Shown: positions 1-12,919 of the stretch, piece by piece
Numbering within the stretch: position 1 is the first letter of the stretch
How the letters are laid out: each line of letters opens with the position of its first letter
Source of the DNA: Triangularia verruculosa
Lineage: Eukaryota; Ascomycota; Sordariomycetes; Sordariales; Podosporaceae
Direction of reading: 5' to 3'
DNA length: 64,000 bases
Assembly (NCBI GenBank): GCA_033296885.1
Contig: MU864011.1
Coordinates: forward strand, 1-64,000
Notes under the pieces: generated by a model
The model's database searches: none
The model's input: only the letters and a program-made list of their open reading frames with translations
What the model was told of the DNA's origin: nothing
Made by a program: the position numbers and the translations under genes

Positions 1-95
1 CCTAACCCTAACCCTAACCCTAACCCTAACCCTAACCCTAACCCTAACCCTAACCCTAACCCTAACCCTAACCCTAACCCTAACCCTAACCCTAA
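1..95. repeat. Telomere, (CCCTAA)n
   Basis: About 15 perfect CCCTAA units fill the first 95 bases, so the window begins at a chromosome end with the C-rich strand reading 5' to 3' inward. The last unit runs directly into retrotransposon coding sequence with no subtelomeric spacer. Confidence 0.98.
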
Positions 96-119
96 GTTTC
101 GTTGTCTTTATTAGCGATA

Positions 120-800
120 TATTATATACTAACTATACTGTAGGTAATAGTTTAACCCAATCGTTCTACTCGAAATTAATATAATTCCGTAAATACTATT
201 CTATAATTTAATTAAGCCGTTCCGTTTAACCGTCTATTTAAAGGTGGTAGGCCGAAAATACCTTACTCTTTACCCCTAATCTTATTATTAACGCTCTTTA
301 AAACTTCGATACGAACTTAGTATTATAGTCCGTAATAAACTCCCTTAGCTATATATATATTGATATAATATACCGTAGTACTATATCCGCTAATTACTCT
401 GCCGACCAGGTCTCCTTATAAAGTAAGAAGTATGCCCACTTGGTAAGCCTGTCGACTACCGTTAATATACTATTATACTTAACGCCGGTTACCGTATTCC
501 TGAACTCTGGTAATTTAGTAATAAAGTCTATTGTAATTAAGCTCTATAGTCGTTCTGCTATTGGTAGTGGCTCTAGAAATCTATAAGGCTTGTACCTCGC
601 AACCCTAGTTCTTTCGCACGTATAATATAACTGGATGGCTTCCTTAACGTCGTCCTTAATCTTTGGCTAATTAAAGTGCTGCTTAATCTTTTCCATAGTT
701 TTAGTAATACCTATGTGTCCCTCGAGCTTCGACCCGTGGATTTCTATCACCAGTGCCTTCCTAGCACCTGGCTCTACGTAGGCCCGGTTCTTATACTATA
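120..800 (-). pseudogene. Integrase remnant of the Gypsy element
   Basis: Minus-strand translation, read through stops, gives an integrase zinc-binding stretch (HGSKLEGHIGITKT followed by YYTCERTR, where the first Cys of the expected CxxC now reads Tyr) and then the catalytic core beginning DFITKLPE and continuing to VVDRLTKWAYF. The C-terminal part of the core (REFITDYNTKF, then AYHL*IDG*TERLN) has Gln codons changed to TAA/TAG. The frame continues to about position 97, where the telomere starts. This fixes the orientation of the element and shows that its 3' end was lost. Confidence 0.85.
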
Positions 801-1749
801 GTCGTCCCTAACTATCCTTCTAGATACTTTGCGGCTCCAGCTTTTCCTACTAATATTACTCTATAATATCGTTACCTATTTTCCCTTAGTACTTACTAGT
901 AGTAGCTTATTTACGATATACTACGTAATACTCCATCCACAGCTAAAGTGGATGCTTGAGGGTGCCCTCCGGCGTCTTCTTAAGTAGTGGTAGTAACTCC
1001 CTAGGTGTATCCTTATAGTGGTCGGCTCGCCGGCTAAGTGCGTTTGCTCTAGTATTCTCCGAACCCTTTTTATAGTTAATTTGGAAATTAAATTCCGAAA
1101 GAAACTCTAACTATCGGGTTTGCCGTACGTTAAAGACCTTTATAGTAGTGAAGTATCGTAGGTTCTTATAATCCGTATAGACCTATACTTTATAGTTAGT
1201 ATTACTAAGGTATAGCCTCCACTTTTCGAACGCTTCGATAATGGCGAATAACTCCTTATTGTAGATTAGGTAATTTTAACGAGCCCCTTTTAGCTTTTTC
1301 GAAAAGAAGGCTACCGGGTATAGCTTTCCGTCCTTATCTCGCTAGCCTAATTATCCTCCAATCGCATAGTCTAATATATTAGCCTCGACTTCGAACGGTC
1401 GACTAAGGTCTAGCAATTTAAACACCGAGTCCTTTAAAATAGCCTCTTTTAGCTCCTAAAAGGCCTACTCTTCTTCCTACCCCTACCGGAACTCTACGTC
1501 CTTCTTAGTTAAGTAGTTAAGTAGGTACGTAATACCCGCGTACCCCCGGATAAATATCCGATAGAAATTAATAAACCCTAAGAACTCCTTAATGTATATC
1601 TATAACTACGGCGTAGGCTAGTCCTTAACTACCGTAATTTTCCTAGGTTCTATATGAACCTTACCTAGTAATATTAGATATCCTAGATATATTATCTTCT
1701 ATACGTAGAACTTACTCTTCTCTTTATTTACTAAAAATCCAGCTCCGTA

Positions 1750-2350
1750 TAGCGCATCGAATATCTCTCGTACGTAGCGTTTATACTCCTTTAGAGTATA
1801 TAAATAGATAAGAACGTCGTTGAGATAGTATACTACTATTTTATCGAGGTACTTCCGGATTGTATAGTCGATAAGAGATTAAAACGTTATAAACGTATTA
1901 ATAAACTTAAATAATATTACAAGATACTCGAAATAACTATAAGGTATATAAAACGCTATTTTCTATTTATCTCCTTCTTTAATCTATATATAAACGTACC
2001 TAATAAATATATCTAAATATATAAACTATTATACTTTAGTTAGCTAACTCTATAACCTAGATATTAGTAGTAGCGGGTAGTTATTTTTTACTATCTTATT
2101 ATTTAATTAACGGTAATCTATATATAGTTATAAATTACCGTCCTTCTTCGGTATAAAAAATACAGGGTATCCTACTAGTAATATAGACTCCCTAATATAT
2201 CCCCTCTTTAAATTCTCGTCTAAATACTTCCGTAATTCCTTACTTTATTTATTATTAGTATAGTAAACCTTAAATAACCGTAGTTTAGCTCCTTCTTTTA
2301 GCTTAATCTTGTAGTCCTACAGTCCTTACTTTAAAAGTCCCTCTAAATAT
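1750..2350 (-). pseudogene. Reverse transcriptase remnant of the Gypsy element
   Basis: The minus strand around 1825-1845 reads VYYLNDVLI. The Gypsy reverse transcriptase active site is YxDD, so the first catalytic Asp (GAC) has become Asn (AAC), a G-to-A change expected from RIP. Flanking sequence is AT-rich with many stops in all frames. RNase H is expected between here and the integrase (about 1050-1450), but I did not find clear motifs for it. Confidence 0.8.
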
Positions 2351-4167
2351 TTAACCGTAAAGGCTAGGTATCCTTGATATTCTACCGGTATTACCTTTTT
2401 CTCGCCTTTCTCTATATTATTATAATAGGCGTACTTATTAACCTCCGATATTTCCACTAACGTTATCAACCCTACTTCTTCGATCCTACCGCCTATATCA
2501 ACGAAGTATACTATTATTTCTTATACTCCTTACGGTAGTACCGTAGAGGGTACTTATCCCATACACTACTCTAATTATACCCCTAATCTCCCATCGTTAA
2601 TTAAATACTTCCAATCTTCCCTCGGTCGTAAGTAGCTACTATCCCTTTAATCGATATCTAGGTTATAGTCCTTATATTATAGGTACTCGAGGATTATATC
2701 CTTTAATAGTCCTATATCTACAATATCGAATATAACTAAAGTTATTTTCCCTTCGACTATAATATCTAAGGGTAACGTTTCCCTATAGACTCTCTAAGTC
2801 CTAAATAGTCCTTTAACGATAATCTATTCCTTCTTTTCTTTCTATAGTATTCTAGCCTGGTATATAAATTATAGTGAAATTAAATTAACTTCCGTACCTC
2901 TATTTACTAATACTAACGCCTAAAGCCCTTTCTAATACACTATAACCTAGAGACGCTTATCTTTCTTTCCACCTCCGCTTTATATAATAGCGACCTTACT
3001 AACTAGTATTAGGTTATTATCCTATATCTTCTTTTCCTTCCGGTATTTCCGACGGTGCCATTTATAGTCCCCTAGAAGTTAACGGCCCCCGCAAAGGACC
3101 GTAAATCGTTTTTTAAACGTTATCGTACTTTAAGAGTATCCTTTTACTTCGAATTAACTAGCAACGCAAACTCGGCTAACTATTATTTCTAAGCCTCTTC
3201 CTACCTTCCGTCTCTAATACCTTATCGAGTCCTCCTCCTATTATATACCCTTCGCTCCTCGGCCCCAGCCTCGGCCTTAGTCTTATAATACTGCCTAGCC
3301 TTTGCTTATAGGTAAAAGGCGTAATCCGGACTCTTATACTACGTTAATCCGAATTCTTTTTCGTCGGCGGTGTTTTTTCCCCAATCTATTACCTACTCGA
3401 GGTAGTATCTCGCATACCTAGGTATAAACTATATAACCTAGAGTCCCTCCTTTAGTCCTACTAGGTCTCCCTACTTCTATAGGAAATAATCGTCCAATTC
3501 TTCCTATTATCGACTCTACCTAGCCATAGTCTTTATAACCGGCCTAGGATTCCCGTTCTTTCTTACCTACCGTACTAACCAGTATCCTCGGAGAGCCTTA
3601 CTTTGGTAGTACTCTATATAACCGTGTATAATATATTAAAACTAAGGTATCCTCCTATACTCTAGGTATTTGGGATATAATTATACCGTATTTTCCTTAC
3701 GTAGCTTATACTACCGGTACTGAGGTACTTGTTTAAGCTCCTGCGTAAGCCTTATACTAGCGATCTTTTTATCTTCTTAAAACTTTTCCTAACTTTTAAA
3801 TATAAGTTTACTTATTTTATAGGTCCGCTATAATACTATACTGCGGTACTACTTGTACTTAATCTCTGGTATAACCTACTATGTAGGTCCGTTGAGTAGT
3901 GCCGGGTTCGAGTACTTAATTACCTCCGTAATTATCTGTACTAGTTGCTCTTATAGTTTCCGGAATTATGCGTTTAACTTTTAATATTTATCTTTAAGCC
4001 GTTTTAGATCTTCTATAAATTCCTAGAACTAGTATCCTACCGGCCGTCTCTCCTCGAGCTAGTAGTCTTCTTCTTTACGTTCGACCGCTACAATCTCGAT
4101 AACCTTTACGCTTCCTAATATAGTAGCTACTACGACCTCCTTCTTTTATTTAAGTTACCTAGGTATC

Positions 4168-4211
4168 CGATAATCCTTCTTAAAGTGACCTATCTTCCTA
4201 TAGTTAAAGTA
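4168..4211 (-). pseudogene. Gag CCHC zinc knuckle, cysteines mutated
   Basis: The minus strand reads YFNYRKIGHFKKDY, matching the CX2CX4HX4C knuckle of Gypsy gag proteins, with all three Cys codons changed to Tyr (TGY to TAY) and the Gly after the second Cys changed to Arg. The His is retained. The gag region extends upstream to about 5150. Part of it (about 4920-5150) is less AT-rich and has fewer mutations. Confidence 0.8.
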
Positions 4212-5229
4212 TTTAAGGTTACCTTTACCCTGGCTCTAGCTCTAAGGTATTTGCTATTAAACTACGTTAATTTTTATAGGCCTTACGTAGGTGGTTCCGG
4301 AGTAACTGGTGCTAAGGTACTGTCGTCTTTTCTTGTTATTTAGACGGTAGGTGCTTTGTAGTCCTCGGGTACCCTTTTTCTCTTTACGGCGCTAGAATTG
4401 TCGATTATCGATATATATAGCTATAGCGATATACTTGTCTATAGTATCGGGTCTCTCCTCCTTATATAACTTATCCTTTACTTTTTCCTTAAGGTTATTA
4501 TAAAATAACTATATTAGCCCTTTATCGTTAATCTCGCTATATAGGTTATCGGTTTTAAATAAAGTAGCGTAGTCGGCTGTTAAGCGAATCTGCCGCAGTC
4601 CTGCGAGTCGCTCCTGGGTACGCCGTACCTCGTTATATTCCCTAAATACTTCTTTAATCTTAGCTTCGAACCTCTGGTAATTGTGAAAATACTTAACTGT
4701 AATATCTTTACGGTTATCGGCCTTCGTTTTATAGTAGTCGTTTATAACCGGTTCGAACTATGCTAGTGTTCTATCTTTGAGCTTAGATGCGGCGAATAGT
4801 ACTTTAGACTTCTCCGTAGAGAATATATCCGGGTAGTGCCGAAAATAAGTTTTAAGTTGGATTAGGAACCCTTTAAACTCTCCCTTCCTTCTACTATAAC
4901 ATTCCGGTACCGGGAACTTAGCTACGTGCTTCTTCCCTCTGCTAACGGCGAGGATCTGGTCCTTGGCCTACTGGGCTCTCTCCTCGAGCTTCTTAATGCG
5001 TGCGAGAAGCTAGTTAAGAGTGCTGAGTTCCGGCGTAGCGGTCTATCTATCGGTGGACGTGGTAGCGGAAATGCCGCCCATGCGAACGTTCTTTTAGTCG
5101 GCTATAGTAGTAGTAAGGTAACCTTTAACTTATCCGTGATAAAGTTGAAGTAAGTATATAACGTGTGACGAACCCCTATTTAGAACCTCTAAAAGGGATA
5201 CTAGTCGAAGGCGCTTCTAGATAACCTGG

Positions 5230-5610
5230 TTCGGTACAGCTAAATAGTATATAACAAATGGCTTGTCTTAATCATAATAGTTAAGATACTAACGATTATA
5301 ACTTGTATTATATACTGCGGAACTGTCTATCTATACTAACCAGTTCCTCCGTATATATAGACCTCTCTTTACTATGCTTAGTCTGCTTAGTAGCTGAGTA
5401 TACTGAGCACTCTGCTCAGTCCCCGAGCGTACTGAGCATTCTGCTCACTCTGCTTAGTACCTGAGCGTACTGAGCACTTGTCCTGTCCTCCTGATTGGCT
5501 CCGCTGGATCACCGGTATCCACTGGTGATCCAACTCCTACTGGTTGTCGTTCTGTGCTAATGATTGGCTGGTGGTGCGCCCCGCGCCCCACCTATGTCAG
5601 GACCGTGACA
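5230..5610 (-). repeat. 5' LTR of the Gypsy element (inner edge uncertain)
   Basis: The outer edge is clear: the minus strand begins TGTCACGG at 5610. The segment is more GC-rich than its surroundings and contains short tandem copies of a CTGAGCGTACTGAGCA-like motif at 5395-5480. The inner boundary and primer-binding site could not be placed, and no second LTR is present to compare. Confidence 0.55.
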
Positions 5611-6119
5611 GGAATAACTTATCTTTATATAAATAATATTTAAAAGTATCTTTTTTAAAACGCCTTTTATCTTCTTTTAAAACCTTCTACCGATTATATA
5701 ACTTTTGGGGAGTACTGTAAATATTATAACTATAAAATTCTAGAAAACCCTTAGCCTTTTGTACGGTATTTTTAAATTTTTAACCCCCCTTTAAATCTAT
5801 AAAACTATATAGTTTAAAGTAGTTATTTTCTCCTTCTTTTTTTTCCTTTTTAACCCTATATAATATTATACTTAAGTTAAATTAGTAATCTTAAAATATT
5901 TATACCGGTTATCTTTTTAAAACCGGTATTAAATATACGATTATTTTCTCTTTTTTTAATAAATTAAATAATTCCCCCTAATCTATTCCAATCCTTTAGT
6001 AAACTCTTTAGCTTCCTGTATAATAGCCTTAACCTTTTTAACCTTTAATAAAATTATCCTTTATTATTAGTTTTATTAAAAATTTATTAAAGTTACTTCT
6101 TTATTATCTTTACTATTTA

Positions 6120-6400
6120 AAATTACCTTTTTAACTTTATCTTTGCTAGAAGATACCGTATAATTTAACCCGGTTACTCCTTCTTTCTTTCTATTTTCTA
6201 ATACTACTTAAATCTCTCTGGAAATCTCTTCTTTATCTTTATTATTACTAGAAGATACCGTATAATTTAATCTAGTTACTCCTTCCCCCCTTTTATAATC
6301 TAATACCCTTTTAATTTCCCTAGGAGTATCTTTATTAACTTTATCTTTACTAGAAAATACTATACGAATTAATTTATAGTTCTTTATTATTATTATTAAA
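6120..6400. repeat. About 100-bp tandem repeat, 2-3 copies
   Basis: The string TAGAAGATACCGTATAATTT occurs at about 6150 and again about 100 bp later, each followed by a similar GGTTACTCCTTC/AGTTACTCCTTC tail. A third, more diverged copy follows at about 6345. On the minus strand this lies downstream of the helicase remnant and could be a repetitive C-terminal tail of the same ancient protein. Confidence 0.6.
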
Positions 6401-6779
6401 ACTGCTCTTTAATTTAACCGGTTATCTATCCCCTTAATATTATTATTATCCCTAATCCCTAAACCTAAAATAATCGTATAAGCTAGCTCTTTATCCTTCT
6501 CTTTATATTAATTTTTAAAATCCAATATATAAACCGGCTTTTTCCCTTTTACTTTCTTACCCCCTTCTATTAAAACCTTCTTTTTAATTTAACTAAACTT
6601 TTTCTTATATAAATTACATAGAACCTCTCTATCTTTATACCTAAATTAATTATCCCTTTTATTAATTACCCGAGAAAGAATTGTATAATAGTAATCTACT
6701 AAGTTTTATATAAAGTACTTAATATTTTTTATAGTTTAATTTACAAACCTTATAAAAAAACGCCCGGTTATATAACTCT

Positions 6780-7690
6780 TTATAAAGATAATTATAGAGT
6801 TTAAAGTTAAACTATCCTTTTTACTATACCTACTTTCTTAAATAAAGTCCTGTAAACTCCTCGGTAGCCTAATATAGTAGACCTCTTGTATATCTAATAT
6901 ATTAATCCTAGCCTTAAATATAAAGGTTATTATCATAAGGCTACCTTCTTTAATCTATTTCCGTACGATTTTAGCTTTATTATCCTTCCCCTTAATATTA
7001 CTAAAGTAGACTAGGTAATCCAAAAGTTTAGTTATAACTTTTATACGAGGGATTATTATATAATATATTAATATTTTAGCTTTAGGGTTTTTCTATATTA
7101 AAGCTTAAATAAAGTTTACTATTAAAGTATTACATTTTCTATTAATCTAGACTTTACAAATTAAATATCGAAGGTTAGGTTTTAAAGTAATTAATCGTAT
7201 AATAGTTAAATGTTAAGGATTAATATATAAAAAACTAAAAAATTCTAATTAGTTTTTTGGAGGGAGAGTAACTGTAAGAAAAATAAACTAGATTTTAATA
7301 AAAACTAAATATCCTTTAATTTTACGGAGTTTTAGGTGGAAATCGTACGAAGTATCTAAAATAATATAATATTTATTAAAGACGATTCGATTAAGCTATT
7401 ATCGTATGTAAAAGTAATTAATAAAATCCCAGAAGGTTTTAATAGTAAAAAATTTAAAGATAATTAAAATAATAAAAGTTATTATAACCTTTTTAATAGA
7501 TTAAATTATATAGGGGATCGAGGCTGTATAATAACGTCGTTCGATATCCTTTTATAAAGTTATAAAGGGGGAAATAATAATTATTATACTGTCCGGCGTA
7601 TAATATATAAGAAAAAGGAAGGTCAGGCTTTTCCTACTTTCTATTTTAATTATTTAAATAATAAGGCTAACCCCTTATATAACCGTAAAA
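6780..7690 (-). pseudogene. RIP-degraded RecQ-type helicase (telomere-linked helicase-like)
   Basis: Reading the minus strand through its stops gives the RecQ helicase motifs in the correct order and spacing. Motif I is at about 7636 (ESRKSLTF, Walker A Gly to Arg). Motif Ia is at about 7580 (ISPFITL). Motif II is at about 7365, where the DECH box reads NKYY: all four residues changed by G-to-A or C-to-T. Motif III is at about 7275 (FLTVTLPP). Motif V is near 6900 and motif VI at about 6835 (VYYIRLPRSLQDFI*ESR). RecQ-family genes repeated at chromosome ends (telomere-linked helicases) are known in several fungi, and position and orientation (transcribed towards the telomere) fit. Coding-like sequence in the same direction continues upstream to at least 8000. 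The gene is inactive here. Confidence 0.82.
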
Positions 7691-10600
7691 AGGGCTTTAA
7701 ACTATTTACCTCTAAACTTAATACTTAGGTTTCTAAGTATTTAATATAATTTATTAGCTAAATCAATATTCTTTAAATGGATAAGTTTTTTTTATCGTAC
7801 GATATATCGTTAATTAATAAATAGGTTAACCTTAGTTTTTTAAAAAGAAATTAAATTGTTTTAACTAAAGGTAAAAAAGTAGTATTAAATTTAACTTAAC
7901 TTCCGGAGACGTTCCTATTATATAGTATAGCCTATTATTCCTTAATCGATCTCCCGGGTATAAATTAACCCTATAACCTTAATTAAATAGCCGGTCTAGG
8001 TAGTAATAGCCTTATCGAAGTTATCTAGGCTTCCTGTAAAATTATTACTAAAATCCGAGCCATTTTGATTTTTATACGATTCCTACTTTTTCTTTAATAA
8101 AATGAATTTAAGGAGAAAGTAAAATAAAAAACATCGTATAATACTAATCGAAATATACCGCTAGGACTGTATTCTAATCTTAATACCAAAGTATCTTTTA
8201 GTATAAGTTTAAAGCGTATAACTAAACTTATTAGAAGACTATTACCTTTACTCTTCTTTATATTAACTTTTAAGAAGCCCTATTTTTAAGAAACTAATCC
8301 TAATATTAAAAGCATTTTATATATATTTAGTATCCTAAAAAAAGGTTATAAGCTAAGTAGTTTTATTAAATTAGTATTATAGTAAAAGATAGAAAAGGTA
8401 GATTAGCTAAAGGTATTATACGATATTAACCTCCAACTTCTTAAGAAGAAAACGATAAATAACCTTTAATTTATTAATATAGTTTAGCCCTTTATAATAG
8501 TATAGTACGATAGTAACTATTTTATATTAAATAAAAAGGTTCCTTATACCGCTGATTAAAGTATTACGAAACTTTAAGTTTAAAAGCTCTATTATATAGC
8601 CTAGTAGCCTACCTAGAAGATAAATGGTAATAAGAAAAAGCCCCCTAAGATAATCGACCTACTTAAGATATAACTCTACCTCTATTATACGGAACTAATA
8701 GGAGTTTAATCCGATATCTTTTAATTAAGAAGTCTTAAGTTTCTTATTTAAAAGAATCCGTTGTATAATTTAATCCTTATATCTATAAAGCTAATTATTC
8801 TAGCCCTTAGTAAGGAAAGAATATCCTATATCGTCCTCCTTAACTATATCTGATAATTTATTTTAAAGAACTTTAGGAAGAGAGTTTTTAATATAGTTAA
8901 AAAAGATTAGCTCTTAGATTATACGATCGATCTACTTAACTAATATATATAATATCTTAGTAAAATTATTAGTAGTAAAGGAGATATTTTAATATATAAC
9001 TTTAGTACCGTCGAAAGTTAAGTACTTTTATAATAGTATTCCGCTATTGATTTTAAAACCGTACGATTTAAACTCTAGGATCTAATTTATTAATATAAAC
9101 TGCCTATCTTTATAGAATTTAATTATAAAACGTAAGACCTTAGTTTATACGATATTAAAAAATCCGTTTATATTCCCTTTATTATTAGTAGTTTTATAGA
9201 GAGACTATCGTACTATAAAAGCCCGGCTTAATATAATTATACCGGACAATATCCTAGTATAATTAGAAGGTAATAATTATCTATTATCCTCTTTTAATCT
9301 TAAAATAATTAAAGTAGAAAAAAGGGGGCTTTCGTAAATTAAATTAAATAGTAAATAATCGAAAAGAAAGATAATAAAATCTAATAAGGTTCGATTTAAT
9401 TTCCGTCGTATAATATCTTCCTTATTAATAAATATTATTATTATAATATTAAATTACTTAGTTACCTTATTTAATAGTTATTTTTATCGAGAGGTAAGTA
9501 AAAATCTAGGCCGGTCCTTTTCCTTTTAAGTAGCTATATAAAAGAGGTATTTAAAAATTCTCTTTTAAATAAGAACGTACTTCTCTGCTATATAACGCTC
9601 TAACTTAAATTTAAAAAGCTATCTCGGCTTCTTATCTATAGACTTTTTATTTATTTTAAAAAGAATAGTAATTCTAATATCGTATGTTAGTTAGCTAATT
9701 ACATTAAAGGTAATATCGTAAATATAGTCCTAGGCTATTATAAGTGCCTTCTTCTTTTAACTTTTAATACCCTTAGCCTAGCCTTTACTAACTTCGAGAG
9801 AAACCGTATAATAAAACTCTTCTTTATTAAAGGACCCGAGATATTAGGCTTAACCTATCCTTATAACCTATAGATTAGAAGTTAATTTACCCTCGCTTAT
9901 AACTATAACCTTAGTTTTCTATTTAAGTAAATTACTTATTATATGTAAGGTTAAAAAAAAAGCGTTATCTTTATTTTCCTACTTTTATATAATAATATCG
10001 TTTATTAAATTAAATAAAAGAGTTATTAATAAAGTTATCTAAGTAATAACCTTAAAATAACTAGTACCCCGCTAGTTTTAAAAAAAACGTTAATATAATA
10101 TACTTATTTTCTAAGGTACCTCCTACCGTTTTACGGCTTTAATATTACTACCTTTAATATTAGAATTAACTTAGCTATAGTTTGTACGACAATATTCTTA
10201 TATCCGTTATTTAATAATAATAATATATAAATAGTTCTTGTATTTTAAACTATAAGAGATTAGTAAATTAAGTTCGGGAATAATAGGAATAGGTAATTAA
10301 GGAAGTTGGAAGTACTTTAGGTTTTATTAATTCTTTTATTTAATAAGAGAGTCTTTGCACTTTTATATAATTTATCCCCGTTAATTTAGCTTAATAGTTT
10401 AGCGGTATTTTATACGAAAATAAGTTATAACTTTATTAATAAGAACCCCGGTCTTATAATCCTTATAAATAAGGATAAAATAAGGATAGATAATTATAAA
10501 AGAATCCATAATAATAGTAGTTGATGATTAATAATTATAAGAAAAGAGGTTTGTACGATATAAGAGAAAAAGAGGGGTAAGATATAGTTAAATTAAAGTT

Positions 10601-12276
10601 AATTATTAAACCGGAAATCGGGGTTTAAATATATAAACTAATCTATTTGCCGTACGATTTTAGAAATAATTTCTGCGGATTATTAGGAGGAAAAGGAGGA
10701 AAGAAGAAAAGGGGGCTTCCGAACGGGGGAAAGTAACTATATCTATTACTATTAACGGATTTTTAGAAGGAAAAAAAGGAAAAAAAGAAAAGAGGATAAA
10801 AATATAAAAAAGAGAACCCTTTATAACTATATAATAATTAATAATAAAAAGATATAATAAAGGAAAATACTTTATAATCGTATAGTAATTAATAAAAGAG
10901 AGATATATAGAAGGAAAACCTTTTTTAATAAATAGTAATTAATAGTAGAGAAATATAATAAAGAAGAACCTTTTATAACTATATAGTAATTAATAATAAA
11001 AAGATTTTATTAAGTAAAATACTTTACGATTATACGGTAGTTAATAATAGAGATATTTAATAGTATAAGGGGTTTATATAATATATTATATAATAAAGTC
11101 TAAATAATTTTTTATTATATAATACCCTTACGGTAGTTAATATATAAGGTTTTTAAAAGGAATTAATACCTAAACCGGGATTTGGAAATAATTATTTAAT
11201 AACTTAACGGTTAGTAAATATAATTTCTTTGAAAGGTTATACGTTTAATTTTAATTAAAAACTTTTCTTCTAAATAAATTAAACTCTATAAACTTTTAAA
11301 TAATATTAACGATTAAAATTATAACTCTCGTTAATAACTTTACTTTCGTATAGATCGAGGATAACGAAAAGATAATTTTCCTTCGTACAAGCTCCTAAGA
11401 GATTCGCGACTATATAGAAATACTCGCTTAAAATATAAGTCCCTCCGAATCGTACAATATTATAAGCTCTATACTAACATATCTAGGACCAATAACGTAG
11501 TATATTTAATATACCGTCGTCCGATATTAAAGTTCGGAAATCTTAGATAAATATAAGGAGGGTGGTTACTAGGCTTAGCTATTTAAATACGCTCTTTATC
11601 TAGAGCCGGAGTAAGGAGGTGGAGGAACCTTATAAAGCCTATCGAAATAATCTTAGTAAAGGGCCCTTTACTTCCTATATTCGTATAGTTAGTTTCTTCA
11701 GTAGTTACTGTAGAAATTGCAAATAGCGGGATTATATAGTTAGATATACTCTCTCCGAGTAAAATAAAACTATAGGTAACGAAGTTACCGTTGTATAAGG
11801 TAGCTGTAGGGGGGGCCGGAGAAGGGATAACTGTAGTTGTAGTTGTGGCCGTGGTGGACGTGGTGGAGGTGCTGCCTAAGAGCAGCTTACTATTAATTTA
11901 ACTGGAGATAATAATTAAAAAAATAAAGTTATATAGTTAAAAAAAATATCTTTAATCTTTATATAGTAAAGGTTACTGTATAATAGAGTAAATAGGGGTC
12001 TACCCTATTAAACCTATCTTCACTTAAAACCCTTTAACTTCCCCCTTACGTATGTTTTTCTATAACCCTCGTACGATAGTGTAAATGCGACTATTAGATA
12101 TAGCTTATCGAGATTATTATAATAATACTTTGTTTATAAATTTTAGTGCAGAAAGGTTTAATGGACCGTACGATTGAAATTTTCAACGGACTCTACCCCC
12201 TGTTTCTAAAGTGGAGACTTTTTTTTGCGGACGATTTCAACGGACTCTACTACAGTCCATCGGAGAATAATAGATA
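7690..12276. other. AT-rich RIP-degraded DNA, partly upstream coding remnant of the helicase
   Basis: No open frame survives. Around 7900-8050 the minus strand still reads like mutated protein in the helicase direction, so the ancestral helicase gene probably extended well upstream. A less mutated GC-rich island lies at 11805-11890; it reads Arg/Gly-rich on plus and Ser/Thr/Pro-rich on minus and I could not assign it. The rest has no recognisable motif. Confidence 0.6.
10816..11070. repeat. About 51-bp tandem repeat, five diverged copies
   Basis: Five consecutive units share a core like CTTTATAACTATATAGTAATT followed by AATAATAAAAAGA and AAGAAAA/GGAAAA. They differ mainly by transitions, as expected after RIP. 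Confidence 0.6.
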
Positions 12277-12572
12277 GGCCTATCTATTGGTATATTTACT
12301 ATTATAATACCTTGCAAATTGAATATATTTAGTTAAACCCAGCTTTTACTTTGTAAGAAGATATCCAGCATAAAAATCCGTTTTTTGAATTCCGGCCACA
12401 GGCCGGTTGTTCAAATACCATAAAATAGGCCGTATTTTAATATCCAATACAAATATATATACTGGGCCACCAAGGCCCAGTAGCCTTGCAATTATTTATA
12501 TTCTTAATATTAAGAAGAAAAAGGAAGAAAATATACGTGTAGTGGCAGGTGGGTCGGTTTGTGAACCTTATA
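12277..12572. repeat. 296-bp direct repeat, copy 1
   Basis: Nearly identical to 12920-13215, offset exactly 643 bp. I counted four differences, all transitions. It carries a short palindrome-rich segment (TTCCGGCCACAGGCCGG) and an open frame of about 50 codons that is shared by both copies but looks accidental. Confidence 0.9.
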
Positions 12573-12781
12573 TTATATTAGTATACAATACGCCTTTTTA
12601 GGCCTATTTAACATATATATTATATATATATATATTTAAAACCTGGGTTTAAATTGAACCGGCATCAAGGTAAAAAATCGAAAACTCTTATATTTAAAAT
12701 ATATATATTCCAATTGAAGGATATATGTATAAGTAAAAATATACTATCTATAAGTGTATTTTTCCTGATCTTTTAAGCCAC

Positions 12782-12812
12782 TTACCGGCCGGGCCGGCCG
12801 GCCCCGGACCTT
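12782..12812. other. GC-rich palindromic cluster (GGCC/CCGG)
   Basis: Overlapping GGCCGGCC-type palindromes in otherwise AT-rich DNA between the two 296-bp repeats. Function unknown. Confidence 0.5.
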
Positions 12813-12872
12813 AATATATTTTGAACCGGCATCAAGCTATATTTTATATATCTAATTAAAATAAGGTAATTA

Positions 12873-12888
12873 TAACCCTAACCCTATA
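12873..12888. repeat. Interstitial telomere motif (two CCCTAA units)
   Basis: TAACCCTAACCCTATA lies between the two 296-bp repeats, in the same orientation as the terminal telomere. Confidence 0.7.
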
Positions 12889-12919
12889 GTAAATATTATT
12901 CCTATACTAAATATAAAAT

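Larger units (their letters stand above)
96..5610 (-). mobile_element. RIP-degraded Ty3/Gypsy LTR retrotransposon, truncated by the telomere
   Basis: Read on the minus strand from 5610 towards 96, this is a gag-pol element in the Gypsy order (gag, reverse transcriptase, RNase H, integrase). Recognisable pieces are a gag zinc knuckle (about 4168-4211), the reverse transcriptase active site (about 1825-1845), the integrase HHCC region (about 590-750) and the DDE core (about 130-540). Almost every codon difference from a working element is G-to-A or C-to-T, including Trp and Gln codons turned into stops, which is the RIP pattern. The left end of the LTR (minus strand TGTCACGGTCCTGACA, ending at 5610) is present. 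The distal end (chromodomain region and 3' LTR) is missing because telomere repeats replace it. The element is dead. Confidence 0.88.

Noticed and set aside
4926..5153. 75-codon plus frame in the gag region
   Set aside because: It is the antisense of the better preserved gag start of the minus-strand Gypsy element.
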